8,263 nt of DNA from Modestobacter sp. (GTDB lineage: Bacteria; Actinomycetota; Actinomycetes; Mycobacteriales; Geodermatophilaceae). Both the position numbers and the translations under genes were made by a program. Shown here piece by piece: positions 1 to 6,297 of the stretch (position 1 is the first letter of the stretch; each line of letters opens with the position of its first letter). Location: positions 1-8,263 of the forward strand of contig JAOPVN010000584.1 of NCBI GenBank assembly GCA_025966175.1. Direction: 5' to 3'. Below the pieces are notes generated by a model. That model did not search any database. It was not told the DNA's origin and saw nothing but the letters and a program-made list of their open reading frames with translations.

Positions 1-800
1 CGCTTGGGGTACAGCGTCGCGAACGCGAGGTCCTCGAGCTCCCACTTGATGGTGTTCATGCCCAGCCGGTGGGCCAGCGGGGCGAGGATCTCCAGCGTCT
101 CGCGCGCCTTCTTCTCCTGCTTCTCCGGCGGGAGGAAGCGCAGCGTGCGCATGTTGTGCAGCCGGTCGGCCAGCTTGATGACCAGCACCCGCGGGTCGCG
201 GGACATCGCGACGATCATCTTGCGGATCGTCTCGGCCTGCGCCGCATCCCCGTACTTGACCTTGTCGATCTTGGTGACCCCGTCGACCAGATGCGCGACC
301 TCGGGGCCGAAGTCCCTCCGGAGCGACTCCAGGTCGACCCCGGTGTCCTCGACGGTGTCGTGCAGCAGCGCGGCCACCAGGGTCGTGGTGTCCATGCCCA
401 GCCCGGCCAGCACGGTGGCGACCGCCAGCGGGTGGGTGATGTAGGGGTCGCCGCTCTTGCGCTTCTGCTCGGCGTGCGCCTCCTCGGCCACGTCGTAGGC
501 CCGCTGCAGCAGCGCCAGGTCCGCCTTCGGGTGGCTCTGCCGGTGCAGCGCCGCCAGCGGCTCCAGCACCGGACGGATGCCGCTGGAGCGCTGACCGGCC
601 ACGATCCGGCGGGCCAACCGGTCACGCACCCGACGGCGGGGGGCGTTCTCGCTCTCCCCACCCGGCTCCGGCACGACGTCGTCAGGACGGCGTACTGCGG
701 GGCGCTCGGGCAGCGCAACCCGCGGCGCATCCTCCTCGACGGGAGGCGCGCCGGCCGTCTGCGGTACGACGACGTCAGAGGCCACGGGTGCTCCTGCCAT
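1..800 (-). CDS. rel: Bifunctional (p)ppGpp synthetase/hydrolase Rel, N-terminal part (3' end beyond window)
   Basis: Rel-family enzymes make (p)ppGpp from GTP or GDP and ATP during starvation and hydrolyse it again through an HD domain. The 266 visible residues cover a poorly conserved, Pro/acid-rich leader (about 1-60) and the HD hydrolase domain. Its metal-binding set is visible: H123 in ITHPLAVA, H147-D148 in ALLHDTVEDT, and D212 in KLADRLHNMRTL. The hydrolase side therefore looks active. The start of the linker to the synthetase domain follows (ILAPLAHRLGMNTIKWELEDLA). The synthetase, TGS and ACT domains lie outside the window, so synthetase activity is inferred from the family. The ATG at 800 is preceded by GGGAGGG about 14 nt upstream. 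An in-frame ATG at 824 would add 8 residues but has no Shine-Dalgarno, so I prefer 800. Rel lies 82 nt after apt, its usual actinobacterial neighbour. Confidence 0.96.
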   Translation of the reverse strand, partial: MAGAPVASDVVVPQTAGAPPVEEDAPRVALPERPAVRRPDDVVPEPGGESENAPRRRVRDRLARRIVAGQRSSGIRPVLEPLAALHRQSHPKADLALLQRAYDVAEEAHAEQKRKSGDPYITHPLAVATVLAGLGMDTTTLVAALLHDTVEDTGVDLESLRRDFGPEVAHLVDGVTKIDKVKYGDAAQAETIRKMIVAMSRDPRVLVIKLADRLHNMRTLRFLPPEKQEKKARETLEILAPLAHRLGMNTIKWELEDLAFATLYPK

Positions 801-804
801 GTTG

Positions 805-820
805 AGGAGGCGGACCCTCC
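805..820 (-). promoter_or_regulatory. Hairpin that may cover the rel ribosome-binding site
   Basis: On the minus strand, GGAGG and CCTCC are separated by the 5-nt loop GTCCG, and a flanking G-U pair could extend the stem. The left arm is the only Shine-Dalgarno-like sequence before the rel ATG at 800. If the stem forms in RNA it would both hide the site and shorten its effective distance from the start codon. This is seen by eye only. Confidence 0.3.
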
Positions 821-822
821 CC

Positions 823-828
823 ATGCTA
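823..828 (-). promoter_or_regulatory. Candidate -10 element (TAGCAT) upstream of rel
   Basis: The minus strand reads CGGCTAGCATGGG in the apt-rel gap. TAGCAT fits the actinobacterial TANNNT -10 pattern. A transcript starting about 7 nt downstream would have a leader of only about 16 nt before the ATG at 800. I see no good -35 hexamer 16-19 nt upstream, so this is only a candidate. The same CGGCTAGC octamer occurs in the -10 candidate in front of ruvC. If active, it would let rel be expressed separately from secDF-apt. Confidence 0.25.
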
Positions 829-882
829 GCCGCGGTCTGTCCGGAGCCGCCGCCCGTGGTCACCCGACCGGAGGTGAGGCGC

Positions 883-1467
883 TCAGGCGGTCCAGAGCGC
901 GTGCACCGGGTGCGGCGCGATGCGCTGCCGGCCGCCGAGCGCGGCCAGCTCGATGACCACCGACACGGCGGTCACCACACCGCCGAGCTGCTCGACGAGC
1001 GCGATCGCCGCCTCCAGCGTGCCCCCGGTGGCCAGCACGTCGTCGACGATCAGCACCCGCTGTCCGGGCCGGATCGAGTCGGTGTGCAGCTCGAGGGTGG
1101 CGGTGCCGTACTCCAGCGCGTACTCCGCCGAGACGCGCTCGCGAGGCAGCTTGCCGGCCTTGCGGACCGGGACGACCCCCGTGCCGGCGTCCAGCGCGAC
1201 CGCAGCGGCCAGCAGGAAGCCGCGGGCCTCCACGCCGGCGACGACGTCGAACCCCGGCCCGCCCCCGGCGAGGGCCGCTGCCCGCGGGTCCACGTCGGCA
1301 GGCTCGGTGAGCGCGTCGACGACCCGGCGGAACGCCACCGCATCGGCGAAGACCGGCGTGAGGTCCCGGAAGAGCACCCCGGGTTCGGGGAAGTCCGGGA
1401 CGTCGACGGCGATCGAGGCGATCAGCTCGTCGACCGGCAGATCGATCGGCACGCGGACGTCGCTCAT
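883..1467 (-). CDS. apt: Adenine phosphoribosyltransferase
   Basis: Apt converts adenine and PRPP to AMP and pyrophosphate in cytoplasmic purine salvage. The 194-residue product has the type I phosphoribosyltransferase signature: the PRPP loop VLIVDDVLATGGT at 138-150 with its paired Asp residues, PGVLFRD at 29-35, the EARGF segment at 80-84, and the flexible-loop segment VRKAGKLPRE at 101-110. Length is close to the family norm of 170-180, with a short Ala/Gly/Pro-rich insertion near residues 58-73. The ATG at 1467 overlaps the secF stop by 4 nt (ATGA). Only a weak AAGAAG lies upstream, so translation is probably coupled to secF. Placement between secF and rel is the usual actinobacterial order. 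Confidence 0.97.
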   Translation of the reverse strand: MSDVRVPIDLPVDELIASIAVDVPDFPEPGVLFRDLTPVFADAVAFRRVVDALTEPADVDPRAAALAGGGPGFDVVAGVEARGFLLAAAVALDAGTGVVPVRKAGKLPRERVSAEYALEYGTATLELHTDSIRPGQRVLIVDDVLATGGTLEAAIALVEQLGGVVTAVSVVIELAALGGRQRIAPHPVHALWTA

Positions 1468-2888
1468 CGGCGCTTCTTACCGGCCGGGCGCTGACCCGGC
1501 TTCTGGCCCGGGCGCTGGGGACGCTGGCCCGGCTTGGGCGTCGTCGTCCCGCCCCGTCCGGCCGGCTGGACCGACGACGGCGACTCCACCGGGACGTCGG
1601 CGTCCGGCCGGTCCGGCAGGACCTCGGGCCGGTCGACGACGGCGACCGCGGACCGCCGCCCCGCACCCGCGGCCGCACCGCCCCGTCGGGCGCTGGCCAC
1701 CGGACCGCGGGTCGTGCCGGACGCGGCCGCCCGGGCCTCGGCGGCGCGCCGGGCGAGCACCCGCTTGCGCAGGGCCTGCTGCTCCGGCTCGCGCTCCTTG
1801 AGCTCGGCCAGCACCGGGGTGGCCAGGAAGATGGAGCTGTAGGTGCCCACCGCCAGACCGACGAACAGCACCAGCGCCAGGTCCTTGAGCGTGCCGGCGC
1901 CCAGCAGGCCCGCACCGACGAACAGCAGCCCGGCCACCGGCAGCAGCGCGATCACCGAGGTGTTGATCGACCGCATCAGCGTCTGGTTGACCGCCAGGTT
2001 GGCGGCCTCGCCGTAGGTGGACCGTGAGCTCTTGGCGAGGTCCTTGGTGTTCTCGTCGACCTTGTCGAAGACCACCACGGTGTCGTAGAGGGAGAAGCCC
2101 AGGATGGTCAGCAGGCCGATGACGGTCGAGGGGGTGACCTCGAAGCCGATCAGCGCGTAGATGCCGGCGGTCACCACGATGTCGTGCAGCAGCGCCACGA
2201 TCGCGCCGATCGCCATCTTGGGCTGGAAGCGGACGGCCAGGAACAGCACCACGGCGACCAGGAAGACCACCAGGGCGATCAGCGCCTGCTTGGTGACGTC
2301 ACCGCCCCAGTCGGCGCTCACCACCTGCGGGCTGACCTGGCTCGGGTCCACCCCGGCGGCCTGGGCCATCGCGGCGACGACGGCGTCCTCGGTGGTGTTG
2401 TCCAGCGCCTCGGTGCGCACCAGCACCGAGTTGCCGCCCACCACCTGGGCACTGGAGACCTGGGCGCCCGCGTTCTCGGCCGCCTGGCGGATCTCGCTGA
2501 GCTGGGAGCTGCTCGCCGGCACCCGCAGGCTGCTCCCCCCGGCGAACTCGATGCCGAAGTTGAAGCCACGCACGCCCATGAAGACCACGCACAGCAGCAC
2601 GACGACGGCGGTCACCTTGAACCAGAAGCGCCGCTTGTTGACGACGTCGAGCCCGGCCTCACCGTTGTAGAGCCGGTGCGCCAGCGAACTGCGCCCCGGC
2701 GCCCGGCGCGCCGTCTGGTCGGCCGACTCGCCCTCGGCGGGCAACCCGGCGTCGGCGAGGGCCCGGTCACCGGTGCTGTCGCCGGCGGCCTGGTCCAGGA
2801 CGGCGCCGTCGTCCACCACCTCGTCGGCGTCGGTGCCCACCGGGACCGCCGCCTCGTCGGTGGTGCCGCTCCGATCGCGGGGGGTCAT
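1464..2888 (-). CDS. secF: Protein translocase subunit SecF
   Basis: SecF pairs with SecD in the membrane and uses proton motive force to help finish Sec-dependent export. The 474-residue protein has an acidic, presumably disordered N-terminal tail (about 1-85), TM1 near 90-107, the conserved FGIEFAGGSS segment at 111-120, a soluble extracytoplasmic domain to about 198, and five more membrane segments between about 200 and 358. Family motifs include LLHDIVVT (233-240) and GFSLYDTVVVFDKV (264-277), the latter holding the conserved membrane Asp. A cytoplasmic tail of about 115 residues follows, Arg/Ala-rich and ending in Pro/Gly/Gln/Lys/Arg repeats. It is much longer than E. coli SecF (323 residues), owing to both tails. 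The ATG at 2888 overlaps the secD stop by 4 nt, with GGGAG 6 nt upstream. Confidence 0.98.
   Translation of the reverse strand: MTPRDRSGTTDEAAVPVGTDADEVVDDGAVLDQAAGDSTGDRALADAGLPAEGESADQTARRAPGRSSLAHRLYNGEAGLDVVNKRRFWFKVTAVVVLLCVVFMGVRGFNFGIEFAGGSSLRVPASSSQLSEIRQAAENAGAQVSSAQVVGGNSVLVRTEALDNTTEDAVVAAMAQAAGVDPSQVSPQVVSADWGGDVTKQALIALVVFLVAVVLFLAVRFQPKMAIGAIVALLHDIVVTAGIYALIGFEVTPSTVIGLLTILGFSLYDTVVVFDKVDENTKDLAKSSRSTYGEAANLAVNQTLMRSINTSVIALLPVAGLLFVGAGLLGAGTLKDLALVLFVGLAVGTYSSIFLATPVLAELKEREPEQQALRKRVLARRAAEARAAASGTTRGPVASARRGGAAAGAGRRSAVAVVDRPEVLPDRPDADVPVESPSSVQPAGRGGTTTPKPGQRPQRPGQKPGQRPAGKKRR
1485..1532 (-). repeat. Pro/Gly/Gln/basic repeat coding the SecF C-terminal tail
   Basis: Codons 453-468 of secF encode PGQRPQRPGQKPGQRP, imperfect repeats of a PGQ(R/K)P unit, followed by a KKRR end. 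This tail is strongly basic and should lie in the cytoplasm beside the membrane. A role in contacting ribosomes, RNA or lipid head groups is possible but is inferred from charge only. Confidence 0.7.
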
Positions 2889-4507
2889 CGCTTGCTCCCG
2901 TTCGTGCTGCTGCCGGCGCCGACCAGGTCCCGGTCGCTCCGGGACGGCGGTGCGGGACGGCGGCTGTGGTCGACCCGACCGAGGCCGGAGAAGCGGTTGC
3001 TGCCGAAGCTCTTCACCCGGCTGAGCACCGCCATGAGCGGGTGGGTGAAGAGGAAGACGACGATCAGGTCCAGGACCGTGGACAGACCGAGGGTGAACGC
3101 GAAGCCCTTCACGTCACCGATGGCCAGCCAGTACAGGATCGCCGCGGCCAGGAAACTCACCGCGTCGGCCGACAGGATGGTGCGCCGGGCCCGGACCCAC
3201 GCCCGCGGGGTGGCGCTGCGCAGGCTGCGGCCCTCGCGTACCTCGTCCTTGAGCCGTTCGAAGTAGACGACGAACGAGTCCGCGGTGATGCCGATGGAGA
3301 CGATGAACCCGGCGATCCCGGCGAGGCTCAGGGCGAAGCCGATCTGCCGGCCCAGCAGGACCAGGCTGGCGTAGACGACCACCGCGGACAGGATCAGGCT
3401 GGCGATCATCACCAGACCGAGCAGCCGGTAGTAGATCAGCGCGTAGACGAAGACCAGCGCGACACCGATGGCACCGGCGATGAGGCCGGCCTTGAGCTGC
3501 TCGCTGCCCAGCTCGGTGGAGATCGACTGCGCCGTGGCCTGGGTGAAGGTCAGCGGCAGCGCGCCGTACTTGAGCTGGTTGGCCAGGTCGGTGGCGGTCG
3601 CCTGGGTGAAGCTGCCGCTGATCTCGGTCTGACCACCGTTGATCGCGCCGTTGATCCGCGGGGCGGAGACGACCCGGCCGTCCAGGGTGATGCCCACCGA
3701 CTTGCCCACGTTGCCGGCGGTGAAGGTGGCCCACTGCTCGGACCCGGAGCCGTTGAGGTCCAGGGTCACGATCCACTCGCCGGTGGTGGGGCGGGTGCCG
3801 GCTGCGGCGTTGGTGACGTCCGTGCCCTCCAGGACGGCGGGGCCGAGCAGGTACTTGGCCGAGCCGTCGGCGGAGCAGGCGGCGATGTAGTCCCCGGACC
3901 GGTCGACCGACGTGGTGGTCGCGTCGCAGGTGAGCGTCGCGTACTCGGCGGCGGCCTGTTCCTGGGTGATCGGCGGGGCATTGGGGTCCGGGGCGGCGGT
4001 GGTCGTGGCCGCCGCACTGTCCGTCGGCGCCGCGGAGGAGGTGGCAGCCGCGCCGACGGACGGCGCCGCGGAGGATGTGGCGGCCGCGCCATCCGTCGGC
4101 GCCGCGGAGGAGGTGGCGGCCGCCGGGGCTGCCGGCTCGGGGCCCTGGAGGACCGGCCGGAACCGCAGCTGCGCCGTCGCGCCCAGCTCGCGGGCCTTCT
4201 CCCCGTTGTCGCCCGGGACGGAGATGACGATGTTGCTGTTGCCCTCGGTGACCACCTCGGCCTCGGCGACGCCGAGCCCGTTGACGCGCTGCTCGATGAT
4301 CTGGCGGGCCAGCTCCAGGTCAGCGGGGTCGGGCGCCTTGCCGTCGGGCGTGCGGGCGGTGAGGGTCACCGTCGTGCCGCCCTGCAGGTCCAGGCCCAGC
4401 TGCGGGGTGCGGGAACTCCCGGTGAAGAAGATCAGCGCGTACATCCCCACGATGATCAGGGCGAGCACGGCGAAGTAACGCCGTGCGGGGAGCTGGCGGG
4501 CGGCCAT
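2885..4507 (-). CDS. secD: Protein translocase subunit SecD
   Basis: SecD is the larger partner of SecF; its extracytoplasmic P1 domain is thought to grip emerging polypeptide and move in response to proton flow. The 540-residue product has TM1 near 11-29, the conserved LGLDLQGG motif at 37-44, a P1 domain broken by an Ala/Ser/Thr/Pro-rich linker (about 123-180), and the conserved KYGALPL segment at 313-319. Five membrane segments follow (about 336-490). D410 in GITADSFVVYFER (406-418) matches the essential membrane Asp of the family. C194 and C211 flank a short segment outside the membrane and could form a disulfide. The ATG at 4507 is chosen because it lies 14 nt after the yajC stop and starts a normal N-terminus. 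The frame stays open upstream, but there it overlaps yajC. No strong Shine-Dalgarno is visible, which suggests coupling to yajC. Confidence 0.98.
   Translation of the reverse strand: MAARQLPARRYFAVLALIIVGMYALIFFTGSSRTPQLGLDLQGGTTVTLTARTPDGKAPDPADLELARQIIEQRVNGLGVAEAEVVTEGNSNIVISVPGDNGEKARELGATAQLRFRPVLQGPEPAAPAAATSSAAPTDGAAATSSAAPSVGAAATSSAAPTDSAAATTTAAPDPNAPPITQEQAAAEYATLTCDATTTSVDRSGDYIAACSADGSAKYLLGPAVLEGTDVTNAAAGTRPTTGEWIVTLDLNGSGSEQWATFTAGNVGKSVGITLDGRVVSAPRINGAINGGQTEISGSFTQATATDLANQLKYGALPLTFTQATAQSISTELGSEQLKAGLIAGAIGVALVFVYALIYYRLLGLVMIASLILSAVVVYASLVLLGRQIGFALSLAGIAGFIVSIGITADSFVVYFERLKDEVREGRSLRSATPRAWVRARRTILSADAVSFLAAAILYWLAIGDVKGFAFTLGLSTVLDLIVVFLFTHPLMAVLSRVKSFGSNRFSGLGRVDHSRRPAPPSRSDRDLVGAGSSTNGSKR
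4023..4124 (-). repeat. 36-bp tandem repeat inside secD (12-residue Ala/Ser/Thr/Pro repeat)
   Basis: Two full units (4023-4058 and 4059-4094) and most of a third (4095-4124) share a 36-bp period with few mismatches. A more degenerate copy continues toward about 3990. They encode SecD residues from about 128 to 175 as variants of AATSSAAPTDGA, with PTDG, PSVG and PTDS versions. The repeat sits in the extracytoplasmic P1 region. Because the unit is a multiple of three, copy number can change without breaking the frame. Confidence 0.9.
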
Positions 4508-4521
4508 CCGGGGAGCCCGGC

Positions 4522-4866
4522 TCAGCGGGTCGGGTCGGTGGGGTCGCCGTCGCCGTCCACGGTGCCGGTCGGACCCGCGGTGTTCTCGGGGCTGACGGCA
4601 TCGGCGGCCGGCGTGCGGATCTCCATGATCGCCGGGCGGGCGACGGTCATGACGACGCCGGGCTGGATCTGCACGTCGACGGTCCCCTCGCCGAGGCCGG
4701 CGACGGTGCCGTGGATGCCACTGGTCAGCATCACCGGCGTCCCGACGGTGAGCGAGTCCTGCATGGCCTGGGCCTTGGCCTGGACCTTCTTGCGCTGCCG
4801 GGAGGGCATCACGATGAGCAGGACGAAGGCCAGGACGATCAGAATGAGCAACGGCAAGGATTCCAC
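4522..4866 (-). CDS. yajC: Sec translocon accessory protein YajC
   Basis: YajC is a small single-span membrane protein that associates with SecDF and the SecYEG channel. The 114-residue product has one N-terminal membrane segment (about 4-20, LPLLILIVLAFVLLIVM), a basic stretch PSRQRKK marking the cytoplasmic side, and the family core TPVMLTSGIHGTVAGLGEGTVDVQIQ in two parts (43-55 and 56-68). It ends in an acidic, Gly/Pro/Thr-rich tail (about 88-114). The start is GTG at 4866, with an AGAGAGG Shine-Dalgarno about 10 nt upstream. secD follows after 14 nt, as in most bacteria. Its own essentiality is not implied, since yajC is dispensable in E. coli. Confidence 0.96.
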   Translation of the reverse strand: MESLPLLILIVLAFVLLIVMPSRQRKKVQAKAQAMQDSLTVGTPVMLTSGIHGTVAGLGEGTVDVQIQPGVVMTVARPAIMEIRTPAADAVSPENTAGPTGTVDGDGDPTDPTR

Positions 4867-4972
4867 GACTGGTGAGCCTCTCTACCGCGGCAACATCGCG
4901 CGGTGGGTGCGGCCCAGGGAGGGCCGCTCGGGTACATCGACGCCGGCGCGCGGGGCGCCCGGGGCACAGCAC

Positions 4973-4986
4973 CCCGGACAGCCGGG
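4973..4986 (-). other. GC-rich hairpin in the ruvB-yajC gap
   Basis: The minus strand reads CCCGGCTGTCCGGG, a perfect 5-bp stem with a 4-nt loop. An adjoining GGGG...CCCC pair at 4961-4975 partly overlaps it and could form a competing stem. No U-run follows, so this is not a standard intrinsic terminator. It may be a leader structure or a weak pause site. The rest of the 142-bp gap (4867-5008) shows nothing recognisable apart from the yajC ribosome-binding site. Confidence 0.3.
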
Positions 4987-5005
4987 TTGCGCGCCAGCGC
5001 GGAGG

Positions 5006-5035
5006 AGTCTAGGCGCCGAACAGAGTCTGTGACGA
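5006..5035 (-). promoter_or_regulatory. Candidate promoter for yajC-secD-secF-apt at the end of ruvB
   Basis: TCGTCA (5035-5030) and TAGACT (5011-5006) are separated by 18 nt on the minus strand. The first matches 4 of 6 positions of TTGACA and the second fits TANNNT. The -10 overlaps the ruvB TAG stop codon. It would give a leader of about 130 nt before yajC, and would let the export genes be transcribed without the damage-controlled ruvC promoter. This rests on pattern matching alone. Confidence 0.3.
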
Positions 5036-6136
5036 CGCCCCGTCCGACGGCGGGTCGCCTGTGCCCCCGCTGAGCAGTAGACCACCGCGCGGCACCGGGT
5101 GTCCCAGGTGCCGGAACGCGGCCTCGGTCGCGACCCGGCCGCGCGGGGTGCGGGCCAGCAGGCCGGCCCGCACCAGGAACGGCTCGCACACCTCCTCGAC
5201 GGTGTGCGGCTCCTCCCCCACGGCGACGGCGAGGGTGGCCACGCCGACCGGGCCGCCGCCGAACCGGCTCACGAGAGCCTCGAGCACCGACCGGTCCAGC
5301 CGGTCCAGCCCGAGGTCGTCGACGTCGTAGAGGGCCAGCGCCGCCCGGGCCACCTCGAGGGTCACCCGGCCGTCCGCCCGGACCTCGGCGTAGTCGCGCA
5401 CCCGACGCAGCAGCCGGTTGGCGATCCGCGGGGTGCCGCGCGAGCGACCGGCGATCTCCGCGGAGCCGTCGGCGGTGAGCTCCACGCCGAGCAGGTCGGC
5501 GCTGCGGACCAGCACCCGCTGCAGGTCGGCCGTCTCGTAGAACTCCATCTGGCCGACGAAGCCGAACCGGTCGCGCAGCGGCCCGGTGAGCAGCCCGGCG
5601 CGAGTGGTGGCCCCGACCAGGGTGAACGGGTTGATCTCCAGCGGGATGGCCGTGGCGCCCGGACCCTTGCCGACGACGACGTCGACCCGGAAGTCCTCCA
5701 TCGCCATGTACAGCAGTTCTTCGGCCGGCCGGGCGATGCGGTGGATCTCGTCGATGAACAGCACGTCCCCCGACGAGAGGTTCGACAGCATCGCGGCGAG
5801 GTCGCCGGAGCGCTCGATCGCCGGGCCGCTGGTGATCTTCACCGAGGTGCCCAGCTCCGAGCCGATGATCAGCGCCAGACTGGTCTTGCCCAGCCCGGGC
5901 GGGCCGGACAACAGCACGTGGTCCGGCGGCCGGCCACGCCGCTTGGCGCCCTCGAGCACGAGGTCCAGCTGCCGGGCCACCTTCGGCTGGCCGATGAAGT
6001 CGGCCAGCGAGTGCGGACGCAGCGCGGACTCGACCACCCGCTCCTCGTCACCGGCCCGCGGGTCGACCGCGTCGTCCGGGAACCGGCCGGGGCCGGCGTC
6101 GGCGGCCGACAGCCCCCGGTCGAAGGGCGAGGTCAT
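5009..6136 (-). CDS. ruvB: Holliday junction branch migration ATPase RuvB
   Basis: RuvB is the AAA+ motor that forms hexameric rings on DNA arms and, loaded by RuvA, drives branch migration of Holliday junctions. The 375-residue product has Walker A GPPGLGKT at 78-85, Walker B FIDEIH at 127-132, the sensor 1 region LVGATTRAGLL at 173-183, the arginine-finger region PLRDRFG at 186-192, and the sensor 2 region RSRGTPRIANRLLRRVRD at 231-248. A winged-helix DNA-binding domain runs from about 275 to 346, ending in the usual GRVATEAAFRHLG. About 30 further residues of Gly/Pro/Ser-rich tail follow, making it longer than the common 330-350. The ATG at 6136 has a weak GGTGA 5 nt upstream. It follows ruvA after a 157-nt repeat-filled gap, an unusual separation for a pair often adjacent. 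Confidence 0.99.
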   Translation of the reverse strand: MTSPFDRGLSAADAGPGRFPDDAVDPRAGDEERVVESALRPHSLADFIGQPKVARQLDLVLEGAKRRGRPPDHVLLSGPPGLGKTSLALIIGSELGTSVKITSGPAIERSGDLAAMLSNLSSGDVLFIDEIHRIARPAEELLYMAMEDFRVDVVVGKGPGATAIPLEINPFTLVGATTRAGLLTGPLRDRFGFVGQMEFYETADLQRVLVRSADLLGVELTADGSAEIAGRSRGTPRIANRLLRRVRDYAEVRADGRVTLEVARAALALYDVDDLGLDRLDRSVLEALVSRFGGGPVGVATLAVAVGEEPHTVEEVCEPFLVRAGLLARTPRGRVATEAAFRHLGHPVPRGGLLLSGGTGDPPSDGASSQTLFGA

Positions 6137-6297
6137 CGTGTCACCGGTTCGCTTCCGCGGAGCGCTCCGCTCCTCGCTCGCCCCAGCACGGGTCGCCTCC
6201 GCGGCCGCTCCGCTCCTCGCTCGCCGGCGCTCGCTGCGATGCTCACGCCCTGTCGGCTCCGGCGCTCGCTGCCATGCTCACGCCCCTGCCCGCTCAC
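6133..6297 (-). other. Short open frame bridging ruvA and ruvB (54 codons, doubtful as a protein)
   Basis: A GTG at 6297 overlaps the ruvA TGA by 4 nt (GTGA). The frame stays open to a TGA at 6135-6133 that overlaps the ruvB ATG by 4 nt (ATGA). The product would be 54 residues, very rich in Arg, Gly, Ser and Ala, with no recognised domain. Most of it is encoded by intergenic repeat DNA. GC-rich sequence has few stop codons, so an open frame here may be chance. Its possible value is as a route for ribosomes to pass from ruvA to ruvB, not as a functional protein. Confidence 0.2.
6152..6288 (-). repeat. Composite intergenic repeat between ruvA and ruvB
   Basis: Two direct-repeat families fill this gap. 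The 20-mer CGCTCCGCTCCTCGCTCGCC (plus strand) occurs at 6163-6182 and again at 6206-6225, each copy preceded by a related CCGCGG-containing sequence. A second unit, CCGGCGCTCGCTGC followed by (G/C)ATGCTCACGCCC, occurs at 6224-6250 and 6259-6285 with about one mismatch. A perfect 14-bp palindrome (GCGGAGCGCTCCGC, 6157-6170) overlaps the first copy. It resembles dispersed GC-rich intergenic repeats of actinobacterial genomes, but a genome-wide search would be needed to show that it is dispersed. The region has no spacers, cas genes or transposase. Confidence 0.85.

Noticed and set aside
858..869. GGTC/GACC inverted repeat in the apt-rel gap as an operator or terminator
   Set aside because: The stem is only 4 bp, has no clean extension and no U-run, and such short inverted repeats are common in DNA this rich in GC.
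4508..4972. An N-terminal extension of SecD beginning upstream at 4972
   Set aside because: The frame is open but runs through yajC out of frame and encodes Arg-rich sequence unlike any SecD; the ATG at 4507 starts a normal SecD N-terminus 14 nt after the yajC stop.
4961..4986. Intrinsic terminator after ruvB
   Set aside because: The hairpins are short and no U-run follows on the transcribed strand; listed only as a structure.
2966..5032. A 688-codon open frame on the plus strand, and several others such as 5099-6481 and 2184-3266
   Set aside because: They lie antisense to secD, secF, yajC and ruvB, have low-complexity Arg/Gly/Ala/Asp-rich products with no family motifs, and are expected shadows where high GC removes stop codons.
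6152..6288. Direct repeats as a CRISPR array
   Set aside because: Only two copies of each unit occur, the intervals are not spacer-like, and no cas genes are nearby.
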